From NCBI GenBank assembly GCA_018650445.1, contig JABIFX010000023.1:1-64000 (forward strand): a DNA stretch of 64,000 nt. Reading direction: 5' to 3'. A program made the position numbers and the translations under genes. Within the stretch, counting starts at the first letter, position 1; each line of letters begins with the position of its first letter. The notes under the pieces are model-generated. The model did no database searches. It was not told the origin of the DNA and saw only the letters and a list, made by a program, of their open reading frames with translations. Of the stretch, positions 31,019 through 41,486 are shown piece after piece. Origin of the DNA: Fidelibacterota bacterium (GTDB taxonomy: Bacteria > Fidelibacterota > UBA8477 > JABMPR01).

Positions 31019-32866
31019 ATGATCAAGCAAACCACCTTTCTAAAAATTCTTGTCCTTGTGGGAATCGTCCAACTATTAATAAGCTGCAATTCCACTGAAC
31101 CTGTTATCAAACATGTTTCAGTTCAGGGTAAAAGTGTTGATGCCATCGTAGAACTGATGACCCTTGAAGAGAAGGTCGGGCAAATGACCCAGGCTGAGAG
31201 ACGCTACCTTATTGATGAAAAAGATATTAAAGACTTACACCTCGGTTCACTCCTCAGTGGTGGAGGTTCTACTCCTGAGACTAACACCCCCAGCTCCTGG
31301 GCGGATATGCTAGATCGTTTTCAGGGACTGGCTGCTGAAAGCCGGTTGGGTATTCCCCTCATGTATGGCATTGATGCTGTCCATGGACACAACAATGTGG
31401 TGGGTGCTACCATATTTCCCCATAATGTGGCTCTTGGAGCAACAGGAAATCCTGATCTGGTTCAAGAAATTGCCCATATCACTGCCAAAGAAGTACGTGC
31501 AACCGGTATCAATTGGACCTTCGACCCCTGTGTTGCCAACTCCAGAGATGAGCGCTGGGGCCGTGCTTATGAATCCTATGGAGAAGACCCCACCCTCATC
31601 GCTGCTCTAGGTAGTGCTCAAGTAGCAGGATATCAGGGGGCTTCATTGAATTCCCAAGATGCCATCGCAGCATGTACCAAACATTACATTGGTGACGGTG
31701 CCCCAACATGGTCCACAGGAGAAAATGGCAAAATTGACCGTGGCGATGCGCGGATATCAGAAGCTGAACTACGTGCGCTTCATCTCCCTCCCTATCAGGC
31801 TGCTATCGAGGCTGGAACTGCAACCATTATGGCATCCTACAACAGCTGGAACGGTACGAAACTGCACGGGCATAAGTATCTTATGACCGACTTGCTCAAA
31901 GGAGAGTTAGGCTTTCAGGGATTCATCATATCTGATTGGGCTGGCATCGACGAAATTCCTGGCGATTATAAAAGTGATATAATCCAGTCCATCAATGCCG
32001 GCGTGGATATGGTCATGGTCCCCGGTGATACTAGCAAAGGCGGATCAACTTATAGAGAATTTATTTCCAAATTGATTCAAGCAGTAAACGAAGGCTCAAT
32101 AGAGATGTCACGTATTGACGATGCTGTTACCAGAATCTTAAACGTGAAAGAAAACATGGGTCTGTTGGATGCTCCCTATAGCAATGATCGTGCTCTATTA
32201 CCCACCGTTGGCTCTCCAGAACACCGAGCTGTTGCACGTCGGGCTGTTCGTGAATCCATTGTTATGCTAAAAAATGAAAACACTTTGCCCCTTTCTAAGG
32301 ATCTATCCACTGTTGTTGTCGCAGGACGTGGCGCAGACAATGTTGGAATGCAATGTGGTGGCTGGACTATTTCCTGGCAAGGTGGCATGGGTGATATCAC
32401 ATCCGGTACAACCATCCTTGATGGTGTTCAGGCTTCAGTATCTCCATCTACCCAGGTGATCCATTCCGCTGATGGCAGTCAGGCCTCCAGTGCGGATGCT
32501 GTCATTGTTGTTGTTGGTGAGGCTCCCTATGCTGAGATGCATGGAGACGATGAGGATCTGGCATTGTCACAGGAAGATATGGCAGTTCTTAACACGGTGA
32601 TCGAGACTGGAAAACCCATGGTGGTTGTGCTGCTTTCTGGTCGTCCCATGATTGTTACCGAATTACTCAAGGATACTGATGCATTCCTGGCTGCATGGTG
32701 GCTAGGGACCGAGGGAAATGGAATAGCCGATGTTATTTTTGGTGACTATGCTCCCACTGGCAAACTCTCAGTGACATGGCCCACCGATATGAGTCAAATC
32801 CCCATTAACGTTGGAGATGATGACTACTCACCTCTTTTCCCTGTAGGATACGGGTTAAGTTATTAG
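31019..32866 (+). CDS. GH3 family beta-glucosidase, lipoprotein
   Basis: Lipobox LLISC; LMTLEEKVGQMTQAER; GIDAVHGHNNVVGATIFPHN; GFIISDWAGI nucleophile region. Confidence 0.93.
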   Translation: MIKQTTFLKILVLVGIVQLLISCNSTEPVIKHVSVQGKSVDAIVELMTLEEKVGQMTQAERRYLIDEKDIKDLHLGSLLSGGGSTPETNTPSSWADMLDRFQGLAAESRLGIPLMYGIDAVHGHNNVVGATIFPHNVALGATGNPDLVQEIAHITAKEVRATGINWTFDPCVANSRDERWGRAYESYGEDPTLIAALGSAQVAGYQGASLNSQDAIAACTKHYIGDGAPTWSTGENGKIDRGDARISEAELRALHLPPYQAAIEAGTATIMASYNSWNGTKLHGHKYLMTDLLKGELGFQGFIISDWAGIDEIPGDYKSDIIQSINAGVDMVMVPGDTSKGGSTYREFISKLIQAVNEGSIEMSRIDDAVTRILNVKENMGLLDAPYSNDRALLPTVGSPEHRAVARRAVRESIVMLKNENTLPLSKDLSTVVVAGRGADNVGMQCGGWTISWQGGMGDITSGTTILDGVQASVSPSTQVIHSADGSQASSADAVIVVVGEAPYAEMHGDDEDLALSQEDMAVLNTVIETGKPMVVVLLSGRPMIVTELLKDTDAFLAAWWLGTEGNGIADVIFGDYAPTGKLSVTWPTDMSQIPINVGDDDYSPLFPVGYGLSY

Positions 32867-32905
32867 TCATTGTATCTAAATATCAAGGGGTTAAGCTTGT
32901 CTATT

Positions 32906-35900
32906 ATGAAACTTAGTTCTTTCAGAATGTCCTCAATGCTAGGCTTCATTTGTGCATTAATCCCTACCCTGTTGTTTAGTCAATCGCTTGTATTGAATGA
33001 GATTCTTGCTTCAAACCAGTCCGGTCTTCGTGATGAGGATGGTGATACACCTGATTGGATTGAAATCTATAATCCCACCCCCTCTGCCATTGATCTCAAT
33101 GGTTTCGCACTATCTGACGATATTGAAGATCCCAACAAGTGGCGTTTCGAGACAGGTCAGATCGCAGCAGGCGGTCACACCATCATTTTTGCCTCAGACA
33201 AAGACAGACAGGGTGAAAATATATTTTGGGATCTCATCATCTCCGAAGGTGAGGACTGGTCATATTTTGTAGGGAGTTCGAACCCGCCCACCAACTGGAA
33301 GTCCTCAGATTTTGACGCCAGTTCCTGGAGCATGGGACCCAGTGGCTTTGGCTACGGCGATGATGATGACAATACGGTCATCCCCGCAACACTATCAGTA
33401 TTTTTACGCAAGTCTGTTACGATTGAAAACTTTGCAGAAATTGAAGGATTGCTGTTCCACATTGACTATGATGATGGATATATCGCTTTCATTAACGGGA
33501 TTGAATTTTCCCGAGCTAATTTGGGCTTGCCTGGAACTCCGGCAAACAATACCACCACTGCTGATAACTATACCGAACCCGCTCTGGCTCAAGGCTTTGA
33601 TCTCCCCTTCCACCTCATCCCCCAGGATATATTGACTGAAGGTGAGAATATTCTCGCCATCCAAGTACATAACCATAGCACCACTTCATCAGATCTGACG
33701 GCAATTCCTTTTCTTAGTATAGGGCGCTCAGACCCCCCAACCACGGCTTTGCCTGACTATTTACTGGTACCAGAGTCAAGCCTATTGCATACCAACTTCA
33801 AAGTCAGCAGCTCTGGAGAGTTACTTACGCTGACCTCCCCAAACGGCATCCTTGTAGATTCATTGAGGACGCCGGAATTGCCATCGAACATAAGCTGGGG
33901 CAGACAACCTGATGCAGGAACGGACCTATTATACTTTACGCCCCCAACACCTGGAGCAATGAACACGGGGGGATCCACCACACTGCCTGAGCTTCCAGAG
34001 CTGACCCCTGCGCCAGGATTCTATAGTGGAGGGATCGTTTTGAATATGGGAACGGTACCACCAGGTCGAATTTACAAGTATACCCGGGATGGCGCGACAC
34101 CTGACCTGAGTTCGCCAGAATACACCTCCCCCTTTCCAATCACTGAAACAACTGTTGTCCGGGTCATGACCTCCAATCCTGACGGTTCAAATACGACACA
34201 ATCCTCGTACAGCTACTTCATCAATGAAGATCCATATCTTCCAGTTATGTCCCTGATTTTTGAACCTGGGGCATTCTTTGACAATGATTCAGGTTTGTAT
34301 GTCATGGGAGACAATGCATCTCAATCCTTTCCTCACTTTGGTGCCAATTTCTGGGAAGATTGGGAACGACAGGTTCATATTGAGTATTTTGAGGATGGAG
34401 ATGATCTCAGTTATGCTGGTAATGCTGGGGCCAAAATATTTGGTGGCTGGAGCCGCGGCAACCCCCAAAGATCCATCTCCCTCTTTGCCAGGGGTCGTTA
34501 TGGCACTGGTAAATTCCAATATCCCTTTTTCTCAGACCTTAATATTGATTCATTCGAGGCCATGGTCTTAAGAAATTCAGGCAATGATTGGAATATGTCG
34601 GGGTATCGTGATGGCTTCATGACAGGCCTGGTGGATGAAGTAGATTTGGAGAAACAGGCTTTCCAACCAGTAGAGGTCTATTTCAATGGCGAATATTGGG
34701 GGATTTACAATCTACGCGAAAAAGTGAATGAGCACTTTCTTGCCAGCCATCATGACATTGATTCAGATGATGTTGATTTGCTTGGTTTTGATGGCTCTGA
34801 AGTGATCAATGGAGAGAATACCCATTACCTTGATTTGTTGAATTATGTCAACAACAATGCTCTCAATTCTGAGGCTGATTTTGAGTATGTCCAGGACAGA
34901 GTGGATATAAGAAACTTCATAGACTATCAACTGTCCCAGATCTATTATGATAATCAGGATTGGCCTGGAAATAATATCAAGTTCTGGCGACCAAGACAAC
35001 CAGGCGGCAAATGGCGCTGGATACTATATGACACGGATTTCGGATTCAGCACCTGGAGTCAGAACAATTATATGAGAAACACCCTGGAGTTTGCCACAGA
35101 TCCTGCTGGTCCTGGATGGCCCAATCCACCCTGGTCCACCCTGCTGCTACGAAAATTTCTTACCAATCCACAATTCAAGCAGGATTTCATTCTCACGGCC
35201 TGTGACCTGCTCAACCAGCCATTTCGACCAGATGTGGTTGATGCGGCACTCAACGGGGTTCAACAGGGGTTAATGCTCTCCCTTCCCACTCATTTTCAGC
35301 GCTGGGGTCACAATGATTTTGTCCATTGGACCAGTGAGGGCTTGATCATGGATGATTTTGCACAGAATCGACCGGCGTATATGCGGAATCACTTTCGCAA
35401 TAAGTTCAACCTTGGCGCAGACAGTCAATTTGAAATAAGTATTTATCCCCCACATGCTGGCAAAGTAAAAGTCCATTCAATCATGCCTGATAGTTACCCC
35501 TGGACAGGCACATATTTCTCCGATGTACCTCTGGATATCAGAGCCATTGCCCTGTCTGGATTTCAGTTTTCTCATTGGGAAGGAATCGGTGGAGACGATC
35601 CTGATCTAAGCATTAGCCTGCTTAACTCAGTGAGCCTCACAGCCGTCTTTGAGCCTGTTTCTCCAGATGATGGTGCGCTCGTGATAAATGAGATCAACTA
35701 TCACTCAGATTCTGGCAATGACTGCGCAGACTGGATCGAGCTCTACAATGGAACACAGATGGAAATTGATCTGAGTAGCTGGTTTATCAGTGATGGTGCA
35801 GATGATAACCAGTTTGTGCTCCCCGAATTAATACTACCATCAGATGGATATCTCATTGCCAGTGTTGATTCGTTGGCATTTAGGGCTGTTCATGGAAATA

Positions 35901-36460
35901 ATATCCCCCTCATCGGGGATATCGATTTTAATTTTAGCAATGGTGGAGAACTTATCCGCTTATTCAATTCAGACAATATTCTGGTTGATAGTGTCCGATA
36001 TGATGATGGAAGTCCCTGGCCAACTGAACCAGATGGGGATGGACCCACATTGGAGCTCACTCACCCCTCCCTGGATAACGGCTTAAGTGAAAGCTGGGCA
36101 GCTTCAGATAACCTGGGTACACCAGGTGCCCGGAATAGTCGCTATGCTAATCCCGCAAGCATGAGCCAACACCATGTGCCACAGAGTTTTCATGTGGGAA
36201 TGGCCTTCCCCAATCCATTCAACGCAAGGGTGAGTATTCCTTTTACCGCTGCACCAAATCGTCCAATTCGGATCGACATATTTGATGTCCGGGGTAGAAC
36301 CGTAAAATCGGAAACGCTGGACCCCATGCTTAACGCATTGGCATTATATCAATGGGACGGAACAACATCTTCTGGAACTGACTGTGGCTCAGGCATGTAT
36401 ATTGTTCGAGTGAGTCAGGATAATGTATCTGCCTCAACCAAAATTGCTCTTCTCAGGTAA
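32906..36460 (+). CDS. CotH-like protein with lamin-tail-like domains and C-terminal sorting domain
   Basis: VEVYFNGEYWGIYNLREKVNEHFL and WRWILYDTDFGFS CotH motifs; two LVLNEI(L/N)...DWIE(I/L)YN LTD modules; tail AFPNPFNARVSIPF. ORF track starts at TTG 32870; ATG 32906 precedes a signal peptide. Confidence 0.85.
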   Translation: MKLSSFRMSSMLGFICALIPTLLFSQSLVLNEILASNQSGLRDEDGDTPDWIEIYNPTPSAIDLNGFALSDDIEDPNKWRFETGQIAAGGHTIIFASDKDRQGENIFWDLIISEGEDWSYFVGSSNPPTNWKSSDFDASSWSMGPSGFGYGDDDDNTVIPATLSVFLRKSVTIENFAEIEGLLFHIDYDDGYIAFINGIEFSRANLGLPGTPANNTTTADNYTEPALAQGFDLPFHLIPQDILTEGENILAIQVHNHSTTSSDLTAIPFLSIGRSDPPTTALPDYLLVPESSLLHTNFKVSSSGELLTLTSPNGILVDSLRTPELPSNISWGRQPDAGTDLLYFTPPTPGAMNTGGSTTLPELPELTPAPGFYSGGIVLNMGTVPPGRIYKYTRDGATPDLSSPEYTSPFPITETTVVRVMTSNPDGSNTTQSSYSYFINEDPYLPVMSLIFEPGAFFDNDSGLYVMGDNASQSFPHFGANFWEDWERQVHIEYFEDGDDLSYAGNAGAKIFGGWSRGNPQRSISLFARGRYGTGKFQYPFFSDLNIDSFEAMVLRNSGNDWNMSGYRDGFMTGLVDEVDLEKQAFQPVEVYFNGEYWGIYNLREKVNEHFLASHHDIDSDDVDLLGFDGSEVINGENTHYLDLLNYVNNNALNSEADFEYVQDRVDIRNFIDYQLSQIYYDNQDWPGNNIKFWRPRQPGGKWRWILYDTDFGFSTWSQNNYMRNTLEFATDPAGPGWPNPPWSTLLLRKFLTNPQFKQDFILTACDLLNQPFRPDVVDAALNGVQQGLMLSLPTHFQRWGHNDFVHWTSEGLIMDDFAQNRPAYMRNHFRNKFNLGADSQFEISIYPPHAGKVKVHSIMPDSYPWTGTYFSDVPLDIRAIALSGFQFSHWEGIGGDDPDLSISLLNSVSLTAVFEPVSPDDGALVINEINYHSDSGNDCADWIELYNGTQMEIDLSSWFISDGADDNQFVLPELILPSDGYLIASVDSLAFRAVHGNNIPLIGDIDFNFSNGGELIRLFNSDNILVDSVRYDDGSPWPTEPDGDGPTLELTHPSLDNGLSESWAASDNLGTPGARNSRYANPASMSQHHVPQSFHVGMAFPNPFNARVSIPFTAAPNRPIRIDIFDVRGRTVKSETLDPMLNALALYQWDGTTSSGTDCGSGMYIVRVSQDNVSASTKIALLR

Positions 36461-36468
36461 AAGAATTC

Positions 36469-37503
36469 ATGAAATACTTCACATTTATACTCTTCATCCC
36501 CCTCACGCTCCTGTTCACCTTCTGTAGTTGTGATGAGCCTGAAGCAAGCCCTGAAGTCCAACTCATGGAAACGGACCCATTTATCCAAAACCAGAAACTC
36601 ACCAGGTCCATCAATCTTGGAAATATCCTTGAAGCACCCAATGAAGGTGATTGGGGACTTACCCTGGAGGAAAGCTACTTCAGCACCATTGCGGAAGCAG
36701 GATTTACTGCAGTCAGGTTACCTGTGCGTTGGTCAGCCCATGCTGCTAACGAGGCTCCTTTCACCCTGGATTCTGAATTTGTCGCCCGAGTGGATTGGGC
36801 CATTGACCAAGCTCTTGAGAATAATTTGAGCGTGGTTGTCAATACGCATCATTTTACTGAAATGATGGAAGCTCCTGAAGAAAATCTGCCAAAGCTATTG
36901 GGAATATGGGGGCAACTGGCAAACCACTTTCAGTCCAGACCGGATGACGTGATCATCGAATTGTTCAATGAACCCAATGACCAATTCACTGCAGACTTGT
37001 GGAATGACTACCTTGTTCAGTTAATCGATACAGTAAGGGCTATAGATAGTGAGCGGACGCTCATGATTGGTACAGCCCCCTGGGGTGGTATTGATGGACT
37101 GGACAACCTGAGGCTCCCATCAGATTCAAACCTCATCGTAACGGTTCACTATTACAATCCATTTCAATTCACCCATCAGGGTGCGGAATGGTCAGAAGGG
37201 GCTGATGCCTGGCTGGGCACATCCTGGGGACAGACCAATAATGACTACACCAACCTCATGGCAGATTTTAATAGGGTCAAAACCTGGTCAGTTGAACATA
37301 ACAGACCTATCTATGTTGGTGAATTTGGTGCCTATCACAAGGCGGAGATTACCTATCGCATCTTATGGACCCAGGCAGTAGTCAGAGCCTGTGAAGATAG
37401 AGATTTAAGCTGGGGATATTGGGAATTTGCTTCCGGTTTTGGGGCTTTTGACCGATCTGCCGGTGAGTGGACGGCGCTACTCACTGCTCTCATCCAGAAT
37501 TAG
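36469..37503 (+). CDS. GH5 family glucanase
   Basis: VVVNTHHFTEMMEAP, IIELFNEPND, YVGEFGAY; signal peptide/lipobox FTFCSC. Confidence 0.9.
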   Translation: MKYFTFILFIPLTLLFTFCSCDEPEASPEVQLMETDPFIQNQKLTRSINLGNILEAPNEGDWGLTLEESYFSTIAEAGFTAVRLPVRWSAHAANEAPFTLDSEFVARVDWAIDQALENNLSVVVNTHHFTEMMEAPEENLPKLLGIWGQLANHFQSRPDDVIIELFNEPNDQFTADLWNDYLVQLIDTVRAIDSERTLMIGTAPWGGIDGLDNLRLPSDSNLIVTVHYYNPFQFTHQGAEWSEGADAWLGTSWGQTNNDYTNLMADFNRVKTWSVEHNRPIYVGEFGAYHKAEITYRILWTQAVVRACEDRDLSWGYWEFASGFGAFDRSAGEWTALLTALIQN

Positions 37504-37622
37504 TTCAGCTTTAACTTTCCACCATGTGGTGGGACCAATTCTACTTGCTGCTTTCTCACTCAATCCCCTCTCAAATGTTTCTCACCCATTCCGATCTTAA
37601 ATTCCTGATGGGTTCTCTTGAT

Positions 37623-37971
37623 TAGATGTGAAGTGGCCAAAATATGGGCAGCACAAAGACTGCTATTAGACCAAACAGAATGACCAGAGGCAATCCCACA
37701 CGGTATAATCAGTAAAACGATAGCCTCCAATGCCCATGACCAGCAAATTTACCGGATGACCGACTGGACTTAAAAAACTGGCCGAACTCCCCAGGGCTAC
37801 AACCATGGTCAGGGCATAGGGTGACAGTCCCATATTTGAGGCCGTTACAATGGCCATCGGCGCCATGAGAACTGCTATAGCAGCCGGGGGCATCACCTGG
37901 GCAAACAGATAACCTGATACCCCTTGTAGGACCTGTCTACACAACCGCAACATCCTTTTAGACATGTACAA
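37623..37971 (-). pseudogene. Truncated, frameshifted C-terminal fragment of an SLC13/divalent-anion-type permease
   Basis: QVMPPAAIAVLMAPMAIVTASNMGLSPYALTMVVALGSSASFLSPVGHPVNLLVMGIGGYRFTDY, then the homologous continuation GLPLVILFGLIAVFVLPIFWPLHI-stop only in another frame; no upstream remainder. Confidence 0.75.
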
Positions 37972-38009
37972 TTCGAACGATTTGAGCCCCCCTCATCAGT
38001 AACTAGTAA

Positions 38010-38072
38010 TACTTTGTTCTGTTGCCGTACAAAGTACTTGACATTCAGCCTCCTATTCGCATCTTTGTACGG
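38010..38072. repeat. Nested inverted repeats with mutually exclusive pairings
   Basis: TACTTTGT (38010-38017) pairs with ACAAAGTA (38029-38036); CCGTACAAAG (38025-38034) pairs with CTTTGTACGG (38063-38072). Confidence 0.6.
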
Positions 38073-38125
38073 TAAACGAACTAAGTAATTTTTGCTACAT
38101 CCATTTGAAATTTTCGTAATTCTTT

Positions 38126-38155
38126 TTGACAGGGTTATTCGACTCAAGATATAAT
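38126..38155 (+). promoter_or_regulatory. Consensus sigma-70 promoter
   Basis: TTGACA - 18 bp - TATAAT, 82 bp before the next ATG. Confidence 0.65.
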
Positions 38156-38237
38156 GATTCTTGTTGCACGGTAATGTCCTCTGCTTTCACTGGGGTGCGG
38201 CTCAAGAACAAAGCTTTTAATACATGAGGAGGTTCTA

Positions 38238-41200
38238 ATGATGGCAAAGCTTGGCAGACTCTCAATGCAGTCGCTCAGTTTTATGACAATTTTTATGGTA
38301 GGGATGATGTTCTTATCTACTGCAACCTATGCGGCGGATCATGTCCCCACCGTGTCTATCCAATCAGATGCTGCTGGTCAAAAGCTAATGGTTGATGGTG
38401 AGGATTTTATGATCAATGGTATGAACTGGGATTATTTCCCAATTGGTACCAATTACTCCTATTCCCTTTGGAACCAACCCGATCATATCATCGAGGCAGC
38501 TCTCAGCCGTGAGATGTCCCTTCTTAAAGGTATGGGTGTAAATACGATACGTATGTACACCGGTGTTCAGCCAAGATGGGTAAAATACATTTACGAAGAG
38601 TATGGTATTTATACAGTACTGAATCACTCCTTCGGCCGCTATGGATTTAATGTCAATGGCGTTTGGAAACCAAATGTCGATTATTCTGATCCAGACTTTC
38701 AGAAAGCGCTCATGGCTGAAGTTATGGGTGTTGTTAATGAATTTGAGGGCGTCCCTGGAGTCCTGATGTGGTTATTGGGCAATGAAAATAACTATGGTCT
38801 TTTCTGGGAGGGTGCAGAAACAGAGGATATTCCCGTTGGGGAAACTGTCCAAACGGTTAGAGCTCGCCATATGTACGCACTATTCAGTGATGCAATTGAT
38901 GCTATTCACAAAGTTGACAACAAACGTCCCGTGGCCATTTGTAATGGTGACCTTCTCTTTGTAGACATCATCGCTGAAGAAATTAAAAATTTGGATATCC
39001 TGGGTAGCAATGTGTATCGAGGTAGCTCATTTACAGATTTTTTCCAGGTGGTGAAGGAAAAACTCGACGTTCCTGTTTACTTCACTGAGTTTGGTGCTGA
39101 TGCTTTCAATGCCAAGGATATGCACGAAGACCAGGAAAATCAAACCAAATACCTCCTGAGCAATTGGCAGGAAATCTATGAACAGGCCTATGGTAAAGGC
39201 CTGATTGGTAACTCAATCGGTGGTCTGACCTTCCAGTTTAGTGACGGTTGGTGGAAATTTGGCCAAACCAGCAATCTTGATGTCCACGACATCAACGCTT
39301 CCTGGGCCAATGGTGGCTATCCCGCTGACCTTGAAGAGGGTCAGAATAATATGAATGAGGAATGGTTCGGGATCTGTGCCAAGGGTCCCACTGATATAGA
39401 AGGATTGTATCAGCTATATCCAAGGGCTGCATACTATGCACTCAAGGAAGCCCACGCTCTTGATGTGTATGCCGCCGATATGGGTCTAAACGGTATCAAG
39501 GATCATTTTCGCTCTATTCAGCCAATGAATGCCATCCTATTGGCTCGCGGTGACAAGGCTGCCCTGGCATCAGAAGCCGGAAGTCTCGGTCGTATCAAGG
39601 GTCTGAGAATCGAAATGGAAACATATAGCACTGGAGCAAAACATACCACAACTCCAGATGATCCTGTCCAGGGTAGCACTTCAATGCCCATTTCACAGGG
39701 TTTTGATCATATGCAATCTTACTACCTCTCGGTAGAAGCTACCCCTTCCCCAAATGTAACGGGTGAGGTCACATTCAATGTTTTGGGACACGTTGCCCAA
39801 ACCTTGATTGACGAAATTTATTACGAAAAACGCGGAAGACCCCAATCAGTCCTCACTGATGATGGATCTGTGACCCTTGATGGCGTTGATCGAGTTAGAA
39901 TCTACAATGCTTCCATCACCTGGGATGATGACTTCTTTCGGTTAGAAGGTTTCTTCCGAACCGGTCATTATCACTGGGGCTATGAAGGTGATTTCTTTGG
40001 CCTCTATCCAGAAGCCAACTATGGCCCAAACCTGGACACATATGATGGTAATGCTCCATTGGGCATAGAAATAGAAGGTAAAAGGAGACTAAGTGGTTTA
40101 AAATTAGCTTTCGGTCCTGAACTCTGGTGGGGAGCAAATCCAGCCTACCTGGTCAAATATACCAAATCCAAGGGTCCATTTACCCTGACAGGTGTTTTCC
40201 AGGAAGATCTGGATAGTCAAGCACCTGCTATCACCTCTTTTGCCGTGCCTGTTCCTCCCACCAAAAAAGCAACACTTCACTTAGAAACCACTCGCGGAAA
40301 TCTGGGTGTTGAGCTTGGTGGTATTTGGTCAGGAGCCACAAAGGTTGATGAAGTCTTTCAGATCGCTGAAGGTACTTCTGGTAATTATGAAATTTTACAG
40401 GATACCGTGAGAGCAGCTGATGCCTGGGGTGGTAAATTCAAGATCACCTATTCCAGGGGACGTCTGAATTGGTACCTGCAAGGTGCCTCCATGGGTATCG
40501 TAGCCAACGGTGGTCCCACGGCAACCCAAACCTTTGCTGGCTGGCATCTAAAGGATAGTGGTAGCGGTAACCAGAACAACATCATTACTGGTTTGACCAT
40601 TCAGGCCGGCAATTTACAGATAGCCCCGAATTTTTTATGGCAGAAACCACTGATTGGCCCTGTTCCCAGTGATGTCCAACAACCTGGCCGTCCAAGAAAT
40701 GTCATTTCTGATCCTTTTGCAGTTCGCGGAAATCGTGAAACCACTGCTTTTGAGATGCTGCTGACTTACGATCCAACACCTGAGACCTGGTTCTATGAAT
40801 GGAACAATGATCTTGCTGAAGATGCGCGCTTTGCTGCCAGTCTGGATTATGTCTACAGGAAGCATCCTACCACACAGGATGCAGCTATTGGTATCTTTGC
40901 AGATGGACGTACGACCTTTGCCTTTCCAGGGGCTCCTCCAGCCCAGGATATATGGGAATTGAATGGTAGAGTTATCTCTAAATTCAACTCAAAACTGGGA
41001 TTGATCTTAAACTTCTATCAGGGTCTTGGTGAAGCCAATGGAAACGATTCGCTTCTCATTGAACGCTTTGGTGGTGACCTCAGACTTGTAAGTGGTTCAA
41101 AGAAACTCATGGCCATAGCCAAATTTAATGACTGGGGTCCATACGATTATCATCGTGATTACAACCTCACCTACCCCATGCAGCTTGTACTTGATCTCTC

Positions 41201-41417
41201 AACCGTGGTTGGTAAAGCCGGCTGGTGGGATCTACCTCAGACACGTCTCGGTGTGAGCTACACATACCGTACCCTGGATTCAAATTCACCTCGATACTGC
41301 CCTGAGATGATGCTCAATGATCTCAATGAATTGGAATGCAATCCCGATGCACTTGGTGCAGAGGAAGGCAACGAGTGGCAGATCATGACATACATGCACC
41401 TGAACATAGGACTATAG
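38238..41417 (+). CDS. TIM-barrel glycosidase (clan GH-A/GH2-like) fused to a probable C-terminal outer-membrane beta-barrel
   Basis: Signal peptide; FMINGMNWDYFPIGTNY, MWLLGNENNYGLFWEG (NE acid/base), VPVYFTEFGADAF (E nucleophile); ~600-aa C-terminal region of alternating aromatic/polar strands with no second catalytic domain. Confidence 0.7.
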   Translation: MMAKLGRLSMQSLSFMTIFMVGMMFLSTATYAADHVPTVSIQSDAAGQKLMVDGEDFMINGMNWDYFPIGTNYSYSLWNQPDHIIEAALSREMSLLKGMGVNTIRMYTGVQPRWVKYIYEEYGIYTVLNHSFGRYGFNVNGVWKPNVDYSDPDFQKALMAEVMGVVNEFEGVPGVLMWLLGNENNYGLFWEGAETEDIPVGETVQTVRARHMYALFSDAIDAIHKVDNKRPVAICNGDLLFVDIIAEEIKNLDILGSNVYRGSSFTDFFQVVKEKLDVPVYFTEFGADAFNAKDMHEDQENQTKYLLSNWQEIYEQAYGKGLIGNSIGGLTFQFSDGWWKFGQTSNLDVHDINASWANGGYPADLEEGQNNMNEEWFGICAKGPTDIEGLYQLYPRAAYYALKEAHALDVYAADMGLNGIKDHFRSIQPMNAILLARGDKAALASEAGSLGRIKGLRIEMETYSTGAKHTTTPDDPVQGSTSMPISQGFDHMQSYYLSVEATPSPNVTGEVTFNVLGHVAQTLIDEIYYEKRGRPQSVLTDDGSVTLDGVDRVRIYNASITWDDDFFRLEGFFRTGHYHWGYEGDFFGLYPEANYGPNLDTYDGNAPLGIEIEGKRRLSGLKLAFGPELWWGANPAYLVKYTKSKGPFTLTGVFQEDLDSQAPAITSFAVPVPPTKKATLHLETTRGNLGVELGGIWSGATKVDEVFQIAEGTSGNYEILQDTVRAADAWGGKFKITYSRGRLNWYLQGASMGIVANGGPTATQTFAGWHLKDSGSGNQNNIITGLTIQAGNLQIAPNFLWQKPLIGPVPSDVQQPGRPRNVISDPFAVRGNRETTAFEMLLTYDPTPETWFYEWNNDLAEDARFAASLDYVYRKHPTTQDAAIGIFADGRTTFAFPGAPPAQDIWELNGRVISKFNSKLGLILNFYQGLGEANGNDSLLIERFGGDLRLVSGSKKLMAIAKFNDWGPYDYHRDYNLTYPMQLVLDLSTVVGKAGWWDLPQTRLGVSYTYRTLDSNSPRYCPEMMLNDLNELECNPDALGAEEGNEWQIMTYMHLNIGL

Positions 41418-41486
41418 ATCATGAGTATTCGAAACAATACCTCAGGGTCAAAAGAGTCAGTTCTCAAAGGAGCAGGAGAATTCAAA

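Noticed and set aside
38025-38072. Integron attC site
   Set aside because: Lacks convincing RYYYAAC/GTTRRRY core sites and an integrase or cassette array.
37893-38147. 84-aa minus-strand Cys-containing ORF
   Set aside because: Overlaps the permease fragment in another frame and spans the inverted repeats; no recognisable domain or signal peptide.
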